Source of the DNA: Mastigias papua
Taxonomy: Eukaryota; Cnidaria; Scyphozoa; Rhizostomeae; Mastigiidae
Direction: 5' to 3'
DNA: 64,000 nt
NCBI GenBank assembly: GCA_964019165.1
Contig: OZ025273.1
Span: forward strand, 6,363,397-6,427,396
The notes under the pieces were generated by a model that was not told where the DNA came from, made no database searches, and saw only the letters and a program-made list of their open reading frames with translations. Positions 1 to 26,459 of the stretch are shown piece by piece. Made by a program: the position numbers and the translations under genes. How positions within the stretch are numbered: position 1 is the stretch's first letter; each line of letters begins with the position of its first letter.

Positions 1-645
1 ATCTATTTTCAAAATGTTGCTAGCCATCTTTGTTTTCAATTTCCTCATCTTGAACTTCTTATTTCTTTCCACATTTTATCCTTTAGTTGATTGAACTAAT
101 CTATTCAAACCTGACCTTACCAGCTATCCTAGTCCTGCTGATTTGAAATGACCTCACCACTTGCCTTTATTAGCTTATGCTTTCCTCGATTCTCATTTCT
201 TGACTTCCGGCCTGGCCTGAAGAAGTTTCTCTGGCCCGACCTGAACTGAACTGACATGAACTGAACTGAAATATACTGAACTGAATTGCTATAACCTTCA
301 CGTAGCCTGAAGTTACCTGACGTTGAATGATCGGAGTATACCTGACCTAACACTTTTAGTCAACGAAGGATACAATTGCATTATGTCCAGCCTGTCATCT
401 TCTCCACTGGCCTCAAGCAATTCATGTCAGAATGTATTTTACTTAAACTATTACCTTTCTTACCTAGCTTTTTTCAGGCAAATCCTAACTTGAATTTTTC
501 TTGCCCTCTGCGTAATTAATTTTTCTTTGATTTTCTTCGTTAGGTTTATCGTGTCCTCCACAATCTGTCATATATTCCTTGAACATCTTAATTTATCTTT
601 TTGTTTTTCTTTTTACACTATATTCCCTTTATTTGCTTTTCTTAG
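1..645. other. Presumed intron/upstream DNA of the reductase
   Basis: No reductase exon could be found here. It is AT-rich, with a degenerate CTGAA pentanucleotide run at about 240-300. Confidence 0.6.
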
Positions 646-13334
<12,689 letters not shown>

Positions 13335-16180
13335 TGGTACTGTTAAACATAAAGATTGATTTTTACTGCTTCTTAAACAGTCTGGTTAGCCAAGTTGACC
13401 CGCGACCTGAAGTAAATATTTCATTAGGTGTGCTGGAACAACTACCAACCCAGTCGTCAGCAGCCTGTCTGGTACTTTCACAGCTACATGTCCACCTCTT
13501 ACGGATTCCATTTCATGGGCAGCGGAACCGTGGGACAGGGGGCTGCATTCCCTCCACTTTTTATAGCAAACTTGCTTTAGTACGCGTTTTATCACCCTCT
13601 ATATCCCTGTAAATTTAATCTGTCCACTCGAGCCCCACCCATTGTACATGTTGCTCCGCCAGATATGGTATACGCGCACGTACTAGCCATAGACGTGTAC
13701 AGCACAATGAATGTAGTTAGCTTGGTTGCGTTACCTTCATGTAAATAGGCCCTTTAATTTTGTATTCCAAGCCCTTTGTCGTGCTTTTGTGAACATGATT
13801 CAATCAATTGGCATGATTACAATAGTTGTTTTGTTTTTGAAAAATCGAGCTTGAATACTGAAGGCAGTCAATTTATCGCTAAATATTATAGCTGTTATCC
13901 TATTGTCCTATTATAGCTGTTATCAAATTTAGTTTGACATCAAAACTCACATCATCTGAACATGGTTACACCAGTGGCGAAGCCACGGAAGTGTATGCAG
14001 AGGTATATGCCTCCTACTTTTTTGAAACTGTGATCAAGTAGATTAGTCCAAAATTGCTGCACAGACTATTGAAAGTTCTCACACGCATATCAAATACTTA
14101 AGATAGGTATCAAAGAACTAAAGTTTTTGAGTATTATCTAGGAAGTAATTTATAGCAAATTAAAATTTTTAAACAAAGTGGGCCAAGGGGTGGACATTTG
14201 TGCAAAAACCACTATAGAAATGACATTCAAGTGACATGTCCAGAAACTAGATAAAATTTCCAATATATTGCATATAGAATCAGCTCATAATCTTTTCTAG
14301 AACTGAAGTTGCGGCGTTTTGAATTATGGGTTTTTGGCAACGGGTAAGCTGTCATTTAATGTGGATTTGCTAACTTCTACTGATAAATGATAAAACTGAT
14401 AGTGATAAAACTAACTTCAACCTAATTTCTTGTACTCATATCTCTCTCTTGCATCATATATATCTTAGAGACTTCTAAAATTAATAGTATATCATCCAAT
14501 CGCTGATTCGTCATGAGCCTTTTTTGAAGTTGTGAATTAGGTCAAACTGGTACTATTGTGATAAACTATGATTAAGAAATTTCCTCTTCATCAAAATCCA
14601 CCTAGAAGATGACCTCCAGACATATATAAACTATATATATTCTGAATCTTTGAGATATGTCTTATATGGATAACTATTTGAATAAATGGAAAAAATCAGG
14701 TTTAAAGAAAATCCAAGCGAAGTGTGCAATACTGGCACCAGACATCAAAATTTCAAGACCACTTAAAATCCCCAAAATATAGATCTCCGACCTTTCTCGC
14801 TACACAAATGCTAGACTAAATCAAGTTTATTGGATAACATTTTTCACGCAGATACAAAAAATTCAAGTTTGGACATATTTCTTTCTATGCTTTGACGTGA
14901 ACCGGACTTTTGTAATCTCTGGGGTCGAAATTTGCAATATTTTGGGGCAGAATCCAGTATAAACTCTTATTTCTTTCTCACGTTGCACCTAGAAGGTGGC
15001 TTCCATACATAGGTAGAGTACATATATTCTGAATTATGATAATATATCCTACATAATCAGTTATTGAAATATTGGTATCATATTCGGGTTTAAAATGTAT
15101 TGACCAAGAGCAATGCAAAGTAGATACTAAAGACGTTAACAGTCTAAATTTTCTGGAGCTCTAAAATTCTCCCATATGCACATAAAAGACCTTTCATGTG
15201 ACAAAACCTTCCATAAATAATGTTGATATTATCATGACTATCATTTAGACACATAAACATCAATTTGTCAAACATTTTTGTCTGACTGTGACTCAAAATG
15301 AGCCAGTTTTAATGCTCCCAAAGGTGTATATTAGCAGTAGTTTTGACATATCGCAAAGCGATTTCCTGCTTACATGTTTTGTTTGGTCAGTAGAATATGA
15401 TTAGGCAGAACTCATCAAAGAAAATCTCCTCAAGCCCGTGTATTGCAATGTGATGTTGGACCATGTTATCCAACTGTGTGAGCATTCGCTGTGCAAATCG
15501 TACGCCATTTTTTTCTACAATAAGGATCCGATATGTCCAACAATCGAAGTTGTACATCTTCAGTATGACTTTTGCAGTCACATGTTCCATTTAGGCATTT
15601 AAAATAGTTACGAATGTCCTCGCTGTTTACCTTTAGCCCTTCTTCTGAATCCCACCCCAAACTTTCCCCATTAGTCATGTCCATCAATTCAGCACTGTGT
15701 TGTATAGCCTTGCATTGGGTGTGATTTAAGCCTGGTTTACAATTGTATCCCGTCTAAGGATCTAGGATGTCAGGGTTAGGACTTTTTGTATTAAATAGAG
15801 TTCATTTGTATTAAATAGAGTGAAATAGAGTTCATTTGTATTAAATGGGTAAGTCGGGAGCATCGGGGATAGACTATGAAGCATGTTCACGCCACTTGTC
15901 CCACAATACGTAGCAAGCATGATAGCCTCTGAGTTCATTGATCATTGAACGATTTTAAACTACAACTACAACTCAGCCCCTGGGACTAAAACTGATTCAT
16001 GGCAATACTGAAAGATCTGTGGATTAACATTACATTCTTTGGGGGGGGGGGGGTTAGACTATCTGTGTGTAGAAAGCCGCGAGTGTACCAAGAATTTTGG
16101 CAATGATCTTCCATCTATAGGAACGTATGTCTTTCATCTGCTAATGATATTGAAAAGAATCTCTGATACAAGTAAGTACG
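13335..16180. other. 3' flank of the reductase gene, no gene recognised
   Basis: AT-rich sequence without a convincing exon. Around 13970-14110 there is a block beginning with a GTGGCGAAGCCACG motif that recurs near 44530-44650. Blocks at about 14590-14790 and 14980-15140 are diverged copies of each other (shared CACCTAGAAG, ACATATATTCTGAAT and GGGTTTAAA motifs), so this stretch contains an old tandem duplication. Confidence 0.6.
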
Positions 16181-16182
16181 TA

Positions 16183-16568
16183 ATACTAGATCTGATTTAA
16201 AAATTCCCGTGCGAAAATCTGCGAATGGCCAAGAATGTTTCTCATATAAAGGCGGGAAAATGTGGAATTGTCTCAGTTTAGAATCTAAATTGTCGACGAC
16301 TTTGAAAACTCTCAAAAAAAGCATAGCAAACCTCGCAATTGCCTCGCTCTCTCTCTCTCATATCATATCTGGCATATGCATGATCATATATACAATTTTT
16401 ATACAATTTGCTTATGGATTGTACTGATTTTAGTTTTATTTTAGATTTACGTGTAAGCTTAGATAATTTCTTTTCGTTTGCAAGTTTTCATATTAACAGG
16501 ATACATTGTAATACAGTTTAAACTGAATGTTTTGCCCTGTATAAATATTATAAACAAATAAATAAATA
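16183..16568 (+). mobile_element. LINE 3'-end fragment (RT C-terminus plus tail)
   Basis: The frame through 16195-16340 reads TRSDLKIPVRKSANGQ, then CFSYKGGKMWNCLSLESKL and TLKTLKKSI. This is the conserved C-terminal block of jockey/CR1-type reverse transcriptases (usually GQKSFSFRGAKLWNSLP). An AT-rich 3' UTR and an AAATA-type tail follow, ending near 16568. The 5' part is missing. Confidence 0.7.
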
Positions 16569-17429
16569 CCTGCTTCATAGACATCCTATGTTATCTTTTA
16601 CATTATCTAATGTCTAACCTCAAAATTTTGGAGATATTAAGAACAGCCAATCTGAACCTCACTTTTACAGGTTCTTATAAAAAGAGGGTGTAGAAAATTA
16701 CAATACGAACAAAACCCGCCCGTGTTTCAATTGCTTATAGTAAATAGGTGTGAATTATCTGTGCTATTGTCATTCAGTGCCGAACTTACGTTATGGATGA
16801 TATATTCTCTTAAGATGATATATGGCGAGAACTTGCAAATGCAGCACAGACTGTTTTCTGTAATTTATTCCTATTTCTTGTCTGTTCTATTTTTGTTTCT
16901 TATCTAATTTATTTCCCATTTCTTATCTATTGTTATCTATATTTCTTTTTTCTCTTGATTTTCTGCTTAGTATCCCTTTCTTCATGCATGCTCTTAAAAA
17001 TCTTTTTACCTTCTTCCACTCCAGAAATGTCAAAAAATCCTTTTTCCATCATAGAAATAAGACCGTATTTTCAAATTTCCCATATCTACAAGTGGTCAGC
17101 TTTGACCAATGGTCTTTTTGTACCTTTTCTTTATCTTATAGAAACTTTCTTTAGGACAAAAGAACTTTGCAAAGTCCTACAAATCTCATGTTTAGCAGTT
17201 TATGATTGTAATGTATTCTGCAAATAACGTTGCTATTGGGCCACAAAAAATTAGGTAGAAATCTAGGATGGACCATAAATTAGTTTGGTAAATCTTTGTA
17301 AATCATCCACCCCCATATAGCAGATACTTAACGACCGCTCCGTTATGCTGTTATGCGACTCGGCAGCTCTTAGGGAGGATCAGTTAGACACTGTTTTTAG
17401 TATATGAATACAGTGGAAGAGAATAAATG

Positions 17430-17740
17430 CACAAACTCGTTGAAATTTAGGGATAATTCAAGAATAATGTTTGGCTGAAAATCATAAGCTTTTATGAATA
17501 TTGAACCTCAGCAAAATTTATTTTTTTATAAAAAAAGTGTATATCACGAATGTGAACTGAGCTTTACCATTGTCCATGAAAAGTTTTCGCAGTATTGAGC
17601 ATAATGTCTTAATTTTCTGCACAACCTTTGCTACATCAGTTTCCCGTATACAAGGGACTATACTAAGAAGAATAACAAGCAACTTGCATAGTCTCAGCAA
17701 TTTTTTAAAACTAGTTACTGAGCAGGCTATCATATTAAAA
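17430..17740. repeat. Dispersed repeat family B, copy 1
   Basis: Shares the ATATTGARxCTCAGC, poly-T and TTATAAAAAAAGTGTATATCAC blocks with copies at about 21955-22330 and, in reverse, 61560-61860. Unclassified; no coding capacity evident. Confidence 0.6.
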
Positions 17741-17812
17741 AAGAAGAAAATGTGGAATGGGATATGCAGTGATGAAATACTAGAAAAATATGTATCATAT
17801 TCAGAGACTTGA

Positions 17813-19740
17813 ACAGTGAGAGTTCATTGGACATATTTGCAGGGCCCTCCCAAAAATGATGCTTCTAAGGAATGTCAAATAAATGTTTGCTGATGACATA
17901 GGCATTGCACCCAAGGACTGGGTATGATTTCTGATATCACAGCCAACATTTTTCAATATGCTTCTACTATTGACATCAGCATTCTAGATACCTGTTGGGG
18001 ATATCTGTGAAACTTGTACTATTACCAATGAGCCACAGTGTTTAATAGAAATCATAGGATTTGCTGATGGCCCCTTTGAGACCTCAGGATTCTGTTTGTA
18101 TTGATTTAAGTAGTCAAGCTCATCATCCCTCTTACACTGATGGGTCATACACTGCAATATAACAAAGAATCCAACCTTCATAGAATACAGAGGGAGCTTT
18201 TAATTGGAGAGGTGCGTTTAATAAAGAGGGGATTTGGTCAAAAGATGTAATTTGCCTACAAAGAAGTAACTATTTTTTGCCACAGATTTGATAATGTACC
18301 TATTTTTAACAATCACAAAATTCATTCTAATCATCATTTGAGAGCGTAGGTTCTACTTGTTGGCCTCTTCCACGTCTGAATCAGTTAAAAATTGGTAGCT
18401 GTTTGGAGTATCTGCATTTTTTAATACACCTGGTTGCCCTCATTGCAAACCAGAGCGACTAGAAAAGAACATCCATGGTATATATTGGGTAAAGAACTTT
18501 CCAAAAGGAAAAAAGTTATGGGAGATCGTTCAAAGTTGCTAATGAAAAGAACTCTTACAGAGTATCACTACAGTGATTATAATCATCGATTGGGGGAGAC
18601 ACGTTCTCCCCCCTCCCCTCTTCTTAAAGCATTGAGTATCGATAAAACCTCCTGCGCCTTATCGGACGGCGTCATATATGTATGACCCCTTATGTTTTAC
18701 AAATGGGACAAAAAGGATTACTCTTGGAAGCAAAATACATTACCAGCAACACAGTGCCAGAAAGAAGGCTAAGTGTTTAAGGACAAAGTTGAAGTTCATA
18801 AAAGACATTCATTTATTCATACAGCAAAGCATGTTACAAATTACATACTACACATACACATCTATATAACAAGAGAATACGAATACACATAACAGTAGGT
18901 ATAATTAATATAATACTAAAAATAACAGAATTAAATTGCAACATGGTTTTATTCGAAGTAAATAGGAGCCTTCAACATAGGTTGAGTAATCGAGAGAAAG
19001 CCCCTCAACCCCCCCCCCAACCCCCCCCCCCCAATTATTAATGTGTAGCAACTGCAAGTTAATTAATTTGTAACGGAGATTAGAAAACAAGATTATAACA
19101 CAATAAAACCGGATAGAAAATTGTATTAATATTGATCAAGGATATATGTTTTTAATTTAGACCGAAGCAATGAGGTAGATTGAGAAACGCAGATATAGGT
19201 AAATATATTGTTCCATAATAATGAGCCATGGTGCTTTTTTGACCGAAGACCATGCACAGATGTGCTATGATGGACGGAATCCGAACGGGAATTTTATAGA
19301 TTTTATGTGGTTTTGGCCACATTTTGCGGTCTTGGAAAACGAAGTATGGTCAAATTTTGATTCTGTTGAAACTCTGAAATGTCTTTATCTTGTTTGGGTA
19401 TTATTCCTTACCACGGCCTTCTAGTCATAATACTCAACTAATTCAAGCGATGTGCATTTCATGTGCTCAAGCCCAAAGGCTTAATTCGGCTCTTGAGAGG
19501 CACAAAACCAGGCCTAAAGATTTTGCATACACGCTTTTTTGTAAGGAACCCAGCTCGAGGCCTAGTTCCAAAAGTACTGTGTATGTGTGTATAATTATTT
19601 TAATTCGATTTAACAAATACTATATAGCTAACAAAATATATACAAGATTATATACATATATACAGCGTTAACTAATCAAAATCGAATAGCACTGAAATCA
19701 ATAAATAAGATATCCAGTACGATAGTAAGAAAGCTATTGT
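17813..19740. other. No gene recognised
   Basis: AT-rich sequence with short open frames only, plus C-runs near 19011-19031. No transposon ends or credible exons were seen. Confidence 0.5.
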
Positions 19741-19759
19741 CTATTTTGATATTATTTTT

Positions 19760-19874
<115 letters not shown>

Positions 19875-20321
19875 ATTGACAAGCACTGCATCTACAATTT
19901 GGTCCATTCCAATTTTTTATTAGACTCTTAAAAGTTTTCAAATTTTCTGCTAATTTCAGCTCGTTTTGTGGGTTATTCCAAATCTGTGGCCCAATAGACT
20001 TCAGACTATTGGACCAAAAAGTTGCTTGATTAGGCCTTACATGGGCTAGATCATTTGGATTTCGTAAGGAATAACCTGATGTCCGTAATTTAAAAATGTT
20101 CTGCATAAATGGTGGGTTTAAGTTTTTGACTGTTTTGAATATTTCAATGCAAAGGGCTCTTTGGCGAGAGATATCCATAGTACTTTTTTCTGACTTGGAA
20201 AGCAATTTGTTATATGAACTGGTATGATCGTTGTAGAGAAATCTAAGAGCACGTTCTTGTAATTTTTCAATGTTCTGAAGAGATTTGGATGATGAAAAAT
20301 ACCGTACCAGAGGACAATACT
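19875..20321 (-). pseudogene. LINE reverse transcriptase C-terminal fragment
   Basis: The minus-strand frame begins at YCPLVRYF just after a TAG. It continues IEKLQERALRFLYNDHTSSY, LCIEIFKTVKNLNPPFMQ, SLKSIGPQIWN, TFKSLIKNWNGP and CRCSAC. These are the distal thumb and cysteine-rich C-terminal blocks of CR1/Rex-type reverse transcriptases, normally ending in a GPxCKCxxC motif. About 149 codons remain open, so this is a fairly young 5'-truncated copy. The (GGCA)n array replaces its stop codon and 3' UTR. Confidence 0.85.
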
Positions 20322-21954
20322 AAAAGTTCCTTAGTAGTTCCTTAGTTTTCATTCCACATTTAGTGCCATACGTATGGTACAGAGATAAGTAAACATTCAA
20401 GTTCTAAATTTTGCCTTTAATTTTGGCTATAACTTAAGACCAATGAAACATGGAACACTTAACACAAGCAAAGCAAGGAATCTATGCTGGTTTTGGCTGC
20501 AAATGAATGGAGTCGGTTTCCTAATTCTTGATGGTTTGCTGTTATAAAAACTTCTGAAATTGAAAAGTTCCTTAGGGAATTTTCCTTTAGTAGTATAAGT
20601 TCTTTAAATATTTTGGCATTCTACATATAGGTTCCTTATAAAGTGTGGCTCCTCATAAAAAGCGTGTAGCGTCCGTTTTATACCTGTAAATTTCAAGGCG
20701 ACTGTAGAGCTCCGTACAGATGAACATGTTTTCATAACTATTCATAGAGGTGCTCCAATACCGAGAATATGAAAGTCTGGTAGCATCAAGCAAGGAAAAT
20801 TCCTGTGCTCCATAGGCTAAGAGTTAAGTACGTATGTGAGGATAGAATAGATCCTTATTCATCATGTCAAGTGTATCCGCATCTGGCTATATATTCGGTT
20901 CACCTTTCGGTCGTTATTCGACGTTTCATACTCTGACAAGTGTCAGACGAGAAAAGAAAACCTTTTCAGTATGCTTAAAGATTGTTCCCGCTTTTTCGTG
21001 TTCTAGTCAAAAGCTAGTACTATAGCTGGTACTATAACAGGCCAAAAACTTTCTTTCAAAAGACAAATCAGAGAGTGGGGTGGTAATACCTGTACCTGCA
21101 GAGCTTGTAAATAAACGTGCATTTAAAGCATTTGAAAAATTGTAATTAACTATTTTTGTAAGTTATTTTTGTAAATTATTTTTGTAAGTATGTAAATAGT
21201 TGGTATTAATTAGTACACTTCCTCTGATGTGTATTATAGATTTATGTTACCAACTTTAGACAAATTGATTGTTATTATTATTATTATAATAGTAAGTTAA
21301 TCATTAATAGAGAAGGAGAAAGAATCAATTAACTTGACAAGGAATGATGTGAACAGTTGTGAAGATTTGATAATAGAAAATAGCTTTATAGATCGCATCA
21401 ACGAGGAAAACATGGATAGTATTGTTAACTTATAGTGTCATTTCTGAACAAGAAAATGTTATACATGAAGGAGTTTGCAAAAGGCTTGAATTCATACAGG
21501 ATGTTGGGTGTCATTTCAGATTTCCCTGATTTATCTGAACATTGGTTTTCATTGAGCAGTGATGAAAGACCTATTGGAAACTATCTCATCTGTTGTGTAT
21601 CTGCACGTTTGTCAGCATGGGCGTAGTGGGGCTTTAAAGTTAGGGGGCTGCAAACTGCTGATAATCACTGATATTTGGCCCAAATGAGCTGTTATATAGC
21701 CCTATTAAGCTGCAGCTAGTCTTGGGAAGAACTGTTGTTTTTTCTAAAGAAATTGCCTGAATGAAATAGATTTCTGCCCAACTGGGAGGGGGGCTGCAGC
21801 CTTTCCAAGTCCCCGGCCTCCCACGCTTGTGGTTGCCAGAACCTGGTACATTAGACGGCACAGGAAAGGAAAAGTATTCGACATGCTGCAAGATATTTCC
21901 TGGTGAACTTGAAGGGGGCAGTATACGCTAGTACACACACATTCTTTTACAATA

Positions 21955-22330
21955 TAGTCTATAAGAATATCAAGGCTCTAATTCGCCGAATTTTAAGAAT
22001 AGTACAAGGCTCAATTTCCTTGAAGGCTTTGATCACTTATCCAATCCGGGAGTCTTTATGCTATGATACGACTTAGCAACTCTTCAAGGAGTGTCAGTCG
22101 TACACTTTTTGTAATAAAAATATAGTCTTCACGAGTATTAATGCTCAAAATGGCTAAAATTTAAGAATGGTTTATGAATAGTCTTAGGCTCAAAATAAAA
22201 AACATTTAAGAATATTGAGACTCAGCGAAAAATTGGGTGTTCTTATAAAAAAGTGTGTATCACACAGCTTTTGCTGATAAAAGTTTTGAAGATAAAACTT
22301 GAGGATAAGTTCAGTTAGCAAAACTAGAGA
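21955..22330. repeat. Dispersed repeat family B, copy 2
   Basis: Contains AAAATAAAAAACATTTAAGA, ATATTGAGACTCAGCGA and TTCTTATAAAAAAGTGTG. These match the copy at 17430-17740 and the reverse complement of 61560-61720. Confidence 0.65.
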
Positions 22331-22392
22331 CTTCAATTTGTCTATGCAGAAAAGCACAGGCGGCTGATCGTGAGGTGAATACAACTAGCTTA

Positions 22393-23156
22393 TTGGCCCT
22401 TTTTATGCCGACCCTAGTGTAACGCCGACCCTTATAACGCCAGGGAAGAAATTTGGTTTAACGCCACTTTGGGCCGCATTTAACACCATTCAAAAAAGTA
22501 GGAAATTGAGAGGGTGATAGGACATATGTTTACACGCTTCTAGCAGTTTTTATTTTCTTATAATTTCTAGTCATTGACTTCAACAACTTCATCACTTGTC
22601 TAAGTGTTATCGTTTTCAGTTGAATTGTCATGACCTTAAAATCAACATAGCTTTCGTCCTCAGATTCCACTAATCCTAATTTCATCCTCTTTTTTCTCTT
22701 CCGTTTCTTTCTTCTATCCTGTCAAGATTCTCTCCCTTTTCAATGCAATTTTGATACAGAATGAAAATTTTTTACTAAAATCATTGTGTTTCGGAACATA
22801 TGAAGTAAGGGAAGTAACTCTATCTATTTGAAAGCATTATGAAAAAAGTATTTTATTTATTCCCTAAGCACAGTTGTACGTTTCTTATTTCTGAACTGTT
22901 ACTGCATGTTGCCCGTAGTCTCTAGCACTTGCTGCTGGGACCATTTTTAAGTGCAGGCCTCGAATTATCTATCCCTTTCCATTAGATCTCCGGGATGTGT
23001 TAGTACTTCCAAAAAAGTGGACTACAAAAATAACGCCGCGTTTTAGTCGAAAATTGTAAAAAGTCAGTCCTTTTAAGCCGGCCATTTTGATACCGGCTCT
23101 GTTAACGCCGCTTCAGGAACATTAACGCCATTAAAGATCGGCGTAGAAAGGGCTGA
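22393..23156. mobile_element. MITE-like element, 764 bp, TA target duplication
   Basis: The left end TTGGCCCTTTTTATGCCGAC and the right end CGGCGTAGAAAGGGCTGA are imperfect inverted repeats flanked by TA (22391-22392, 23157-23158). Several copies of the AACGCC motif occur at both ends. No transposase was seen. The TA duplication points to Tc1/mariner or a similar superfamily. Confidence 0.7.
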
Positions 23157-24412
23157 TAAGGTACGAGAATTCAATGTACACTCATAGGCTTACTACTCTG
23201 GCGGGATTACTTACTATTCTGGCGGGATTACTTTGGAATTTGCACAGGTACACAAGGCGTGCAGCACTATTTCCGGCCTAGCTATTTACGCTGAGCTCGA
23301 TGCAGGTTGACGGCTCGCTTTACTTCTCGAAGTCAGCGATGTACTATCACAACTTAGCGTCTCTGAAGAAAATGGAAATACTTGCATGTACTGTGTGCAG
23401 AGTTCATCATGAGAAACATTGCTTCAGTTGCAGGAAAACTTTGTTTCAGACAAAACGATACATCTTAGATTAACATCCCACGTGTCAATGTTCAGAACCA
23501 GCCAGGTAATAGCTATCATATATCATGCATATTTTAGCTGAGAAAATCCTATTTGAAAATGAGGGCTTTTTTCGAATTTCGTGAGTTTAGACCTTTGATA
23601 TAGATTGTCATTGTTTTCTAAGCTGTTGTCAATGGACATTTTGCACTTAGGCCATGGGTACAGGTTGTTGCTGTCAGGGAGTTAATTTTCATGGACTTGG
23701 TTTTTTACCTCATATTCTTCATACAGATGTTTCATAGAGCAGTTTATGGCTTCCTTGAGCCGTCAAACTTGGGTCCCACTCAAGTAGATGTAGCGTTTGA
23801 GAGGGGAATTGGTATGAGCAAACTATGCCTATCAAGTATAAGTGTTTGTTCAGCAAAGCGTTCTTATCATTGCAATCATCTTCGCGCCTTAAACCCATGT
23901 TATACATTCAACGGTTAGTGTGGGTGATACCCCTTCAGTCCTTCAAGATGATAGCATTTGACATGTAAAGGAAGAATCGCATATTTTTATAATCGAAAAA
24001 TCTTACTGATAAAAAACTCAAATTCGATCGCTTGGCGACATAGATGTTATAGTTCAATGTCTCTGTATATGTAGTGCCCTGAACATTCTTACTAAGAGAG
24101 TTTTTTAAGACATTATAAATATTGAATTGCAGAAAATGTTGAGAAAGTCTCAGAACTGAGAAAAGAAAGTAATTACTTATACCAAACATGAGAATTCGCC
24201 TACACATTATTGTCGTCTCAAATGAATAAGGAGACACGAATTCTATGTTTTCTGGGATACTCTCGGGTGCTTAATGTATCCAGTAAGCAGGGGGTCTTAT
24301 TAAGGTCCAGGGGTTGGGAAAAACCTGAAAAATTAATAAGCATCCCCCTTTAATTAAACAACCTGGCTATTCAAACTTCTAGCAGGGGTCGATCAAGGAA
24401 AGATTATTTTAA

Positions 24413-25342
24413 AGGAAGAAACTGTCGCGGGAAGAAACTGTCGCGGGAAGAAACTGTCGCGGGAATTAACTGTCGCGAGATAAATCTCGCGACTTTCGCG
24501 ACAGTTTCTTCCGCGAAAGACCGTTTTTGGCCCTTTCGCGACAGTTAATTCCCGCGACTTTTAAACTTTTCAAGGAAATTTCAACACAATTCTTGAATTT
24601 TTTAAAAATTATGTGGGTCCGTCAGGTACTGGAGAAATTGCTGCTCAATCACTATCCCACGAGCCGCGGAATGACCATTTGTTCTTGTTTCATAGACATG
24701 TACACGCTTTTTCATAAGAACAACCTTTATAAGAAACACCAGGCTGAGATTTTCCCAAACAATAAGAACAACATATGAAACGAAGCAGGCTAAAAGTTCA
24801 ACAAAACTGAAGAAATGTAATATAAAAACAATTGAAACATAGCAAAAGAACAGCAGAAGACAATAAAAATACTTCATTAAAAAGGATTAAACACACATAT
24901 TATAGTAGAACTAGTTCAACGGCATTAATATCACTTTCTCTAATGTAGTCTGGACCAATAAGAAAACCTGAGAAACAAGAAACGCCAAGCTGAAACTGGA
25001 GGAGCCAAATCCACTTATAAAATGCGTGTATCGTTGCAATTGTTTTTGGTGATTTTAAAAGCTTCATTTTTCTACCTAACGGACTCTCGTAATCAGATTG
25101 TGATATCCCTTTTTGATTGCAAATATTATGGTTTAAAGTATCAGTGAGCTTACACATTTTTAATTGTTCTTAAAGTTTTTATTTTGTTTTGTTTAAGATT
25201 CGGCTTTCGTCGAAAGCAGAAACCAAAAAATGTTACTCATCCAGCAATTCGCGACAGTTAATTCCTGCGACAGTTTACACACAAAAAATTCAAATCATTC
25301 GCGAATTTTCGCGACAGTTTCTTCCCGCTACAGTTTCTTCCT
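24413..25342. mobile_element. MITE with TTAA target duplication and CGCG-rich tandem ends, 930 bp
   Basis: Ends AGGAAGAAACTGTCGCGG and its near-reverse complement lie inside TTAA (24409-24412 and 25343-25346). The 16-mer GAAGAAACTGTCGCGG occurs three times head to tail at the left end and recurs inverted inside and at the right end. TTAA duplications are typical of piggyBac and Kolobok elements. No transposase is encoded in the AT-rich interior. Confidence 0.8.
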
Positions 25343-26054
25343 TTAAAGTATGTACGAACTCAATCTAGAGGAAGGACGTCTATTGATTATTGTCGCTTTT
25401 GGCTGACATTTTTCATGGCCCCCCTCTTGATTGCTAAGTTTTATCTAACCCCCCTCGCTGAAGGTAGGAACGTTGTAGGATGAATGATATTAGGAGTTCC
25501 CAATCGATTTCCCGAATATAGGAGCTAACCAGAAGATCTCAGGCGTGAAAGCAAGCGCCTTCCTTTTGCATAGTCGTTTTCTCCGCGAATCTTATAAAAT
25601 CAAAAGTGCTTTTTCAGCTGAGTGGTTGTTACCTTGCTTGTTGTTGGAGATTCAGGCTTGCAGCACTACTTTTGAAATTGAGAAGCATTGCATTTGTAGA
25701 TTAATCAAGAAGTTTTCTGCCATTTCTGGTTGATTAGTTTAACAATAAAAAGATGTCCTTCTACATAATTAAGTCTGATGCATATTGGCAGGCGATTTTA
25801 GAGTGTTGGCAAAATTAAATTAAATTACTTCAGATTAGTTCAAGACCCCAATCTGTGCTATGAACGCCTTGCATAATCGGCAGTTGCATTTGTCGCCCTT
25901 CCTTTTTTATGCGCTTTTTAAAGATAGAACTACAGCAGTAGCCCGTTAAGTTAGACTCTCAAGAGCAACTTGAACCTAGTCCGAGTAAAAGGATGTCCGA
26001 GTTAACCGATTCTCTCACCTGGTTGGATTTTCGTGAAAAGGTACCGGAAAGTTA

Positions 26055-26441
26055 GGCCCTGTTTGCACGGGAACGGTTGCAAATGGAACCGTACCCAAAA
26101 AGGTACGAATAGGCTTTGCGTTTACACGGGAACTGAAGGAACCGTTCCAAACTGCTACCCGTACCCAAATGGGTCCACTTAGAAAGTAGGTCCCGTTTGG
26201 AACCGTACCCAAATTTTCTCATGTAAACACCCAGAACGATTCTCGTCTGGTACGCTTAGAAATGAGGCAATGGGAGATCATTTGTACGCTATCAATGTGG
26301 AACCACCCATGCGTGAATGCATGGAAAGAAGCGGCTTTGCACAGAACGGCTCTAAGACATCGTGTAAACGGGAAGCCTATCCGTACCTCTGCGGAACGGT
26401 TCCATATAGAACCGTTCGAAAGTCCTCGTGTAAACGCAACC
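26055..26441. mobile_element. Harbinger-like MITE, 387 bp, TTA target duplication
   Basis: Left end GGCCCTGTTTGCACGGGAAC and right end CCTCGTGTAAACGCAACC are inverted repeats flanked by TTA (26052-26054, 26442-26444). The interior repeats GGAACCGT and GGTACGAAT-type motifs in both orientations. Open frames within it are not credible genes. Confidence 0.82.
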
Positions 26442-26459
26442 TTAGACTTTCCAGAATTA

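Noticed and set aside
20905..20960. Minus-strand CTGACACTTGTCAG...ATGAAACGTCG as a hammerhead core
   Set aside because: GAAAC is present, but the CUGANGA box is not and the hairpin is in the wrong place.
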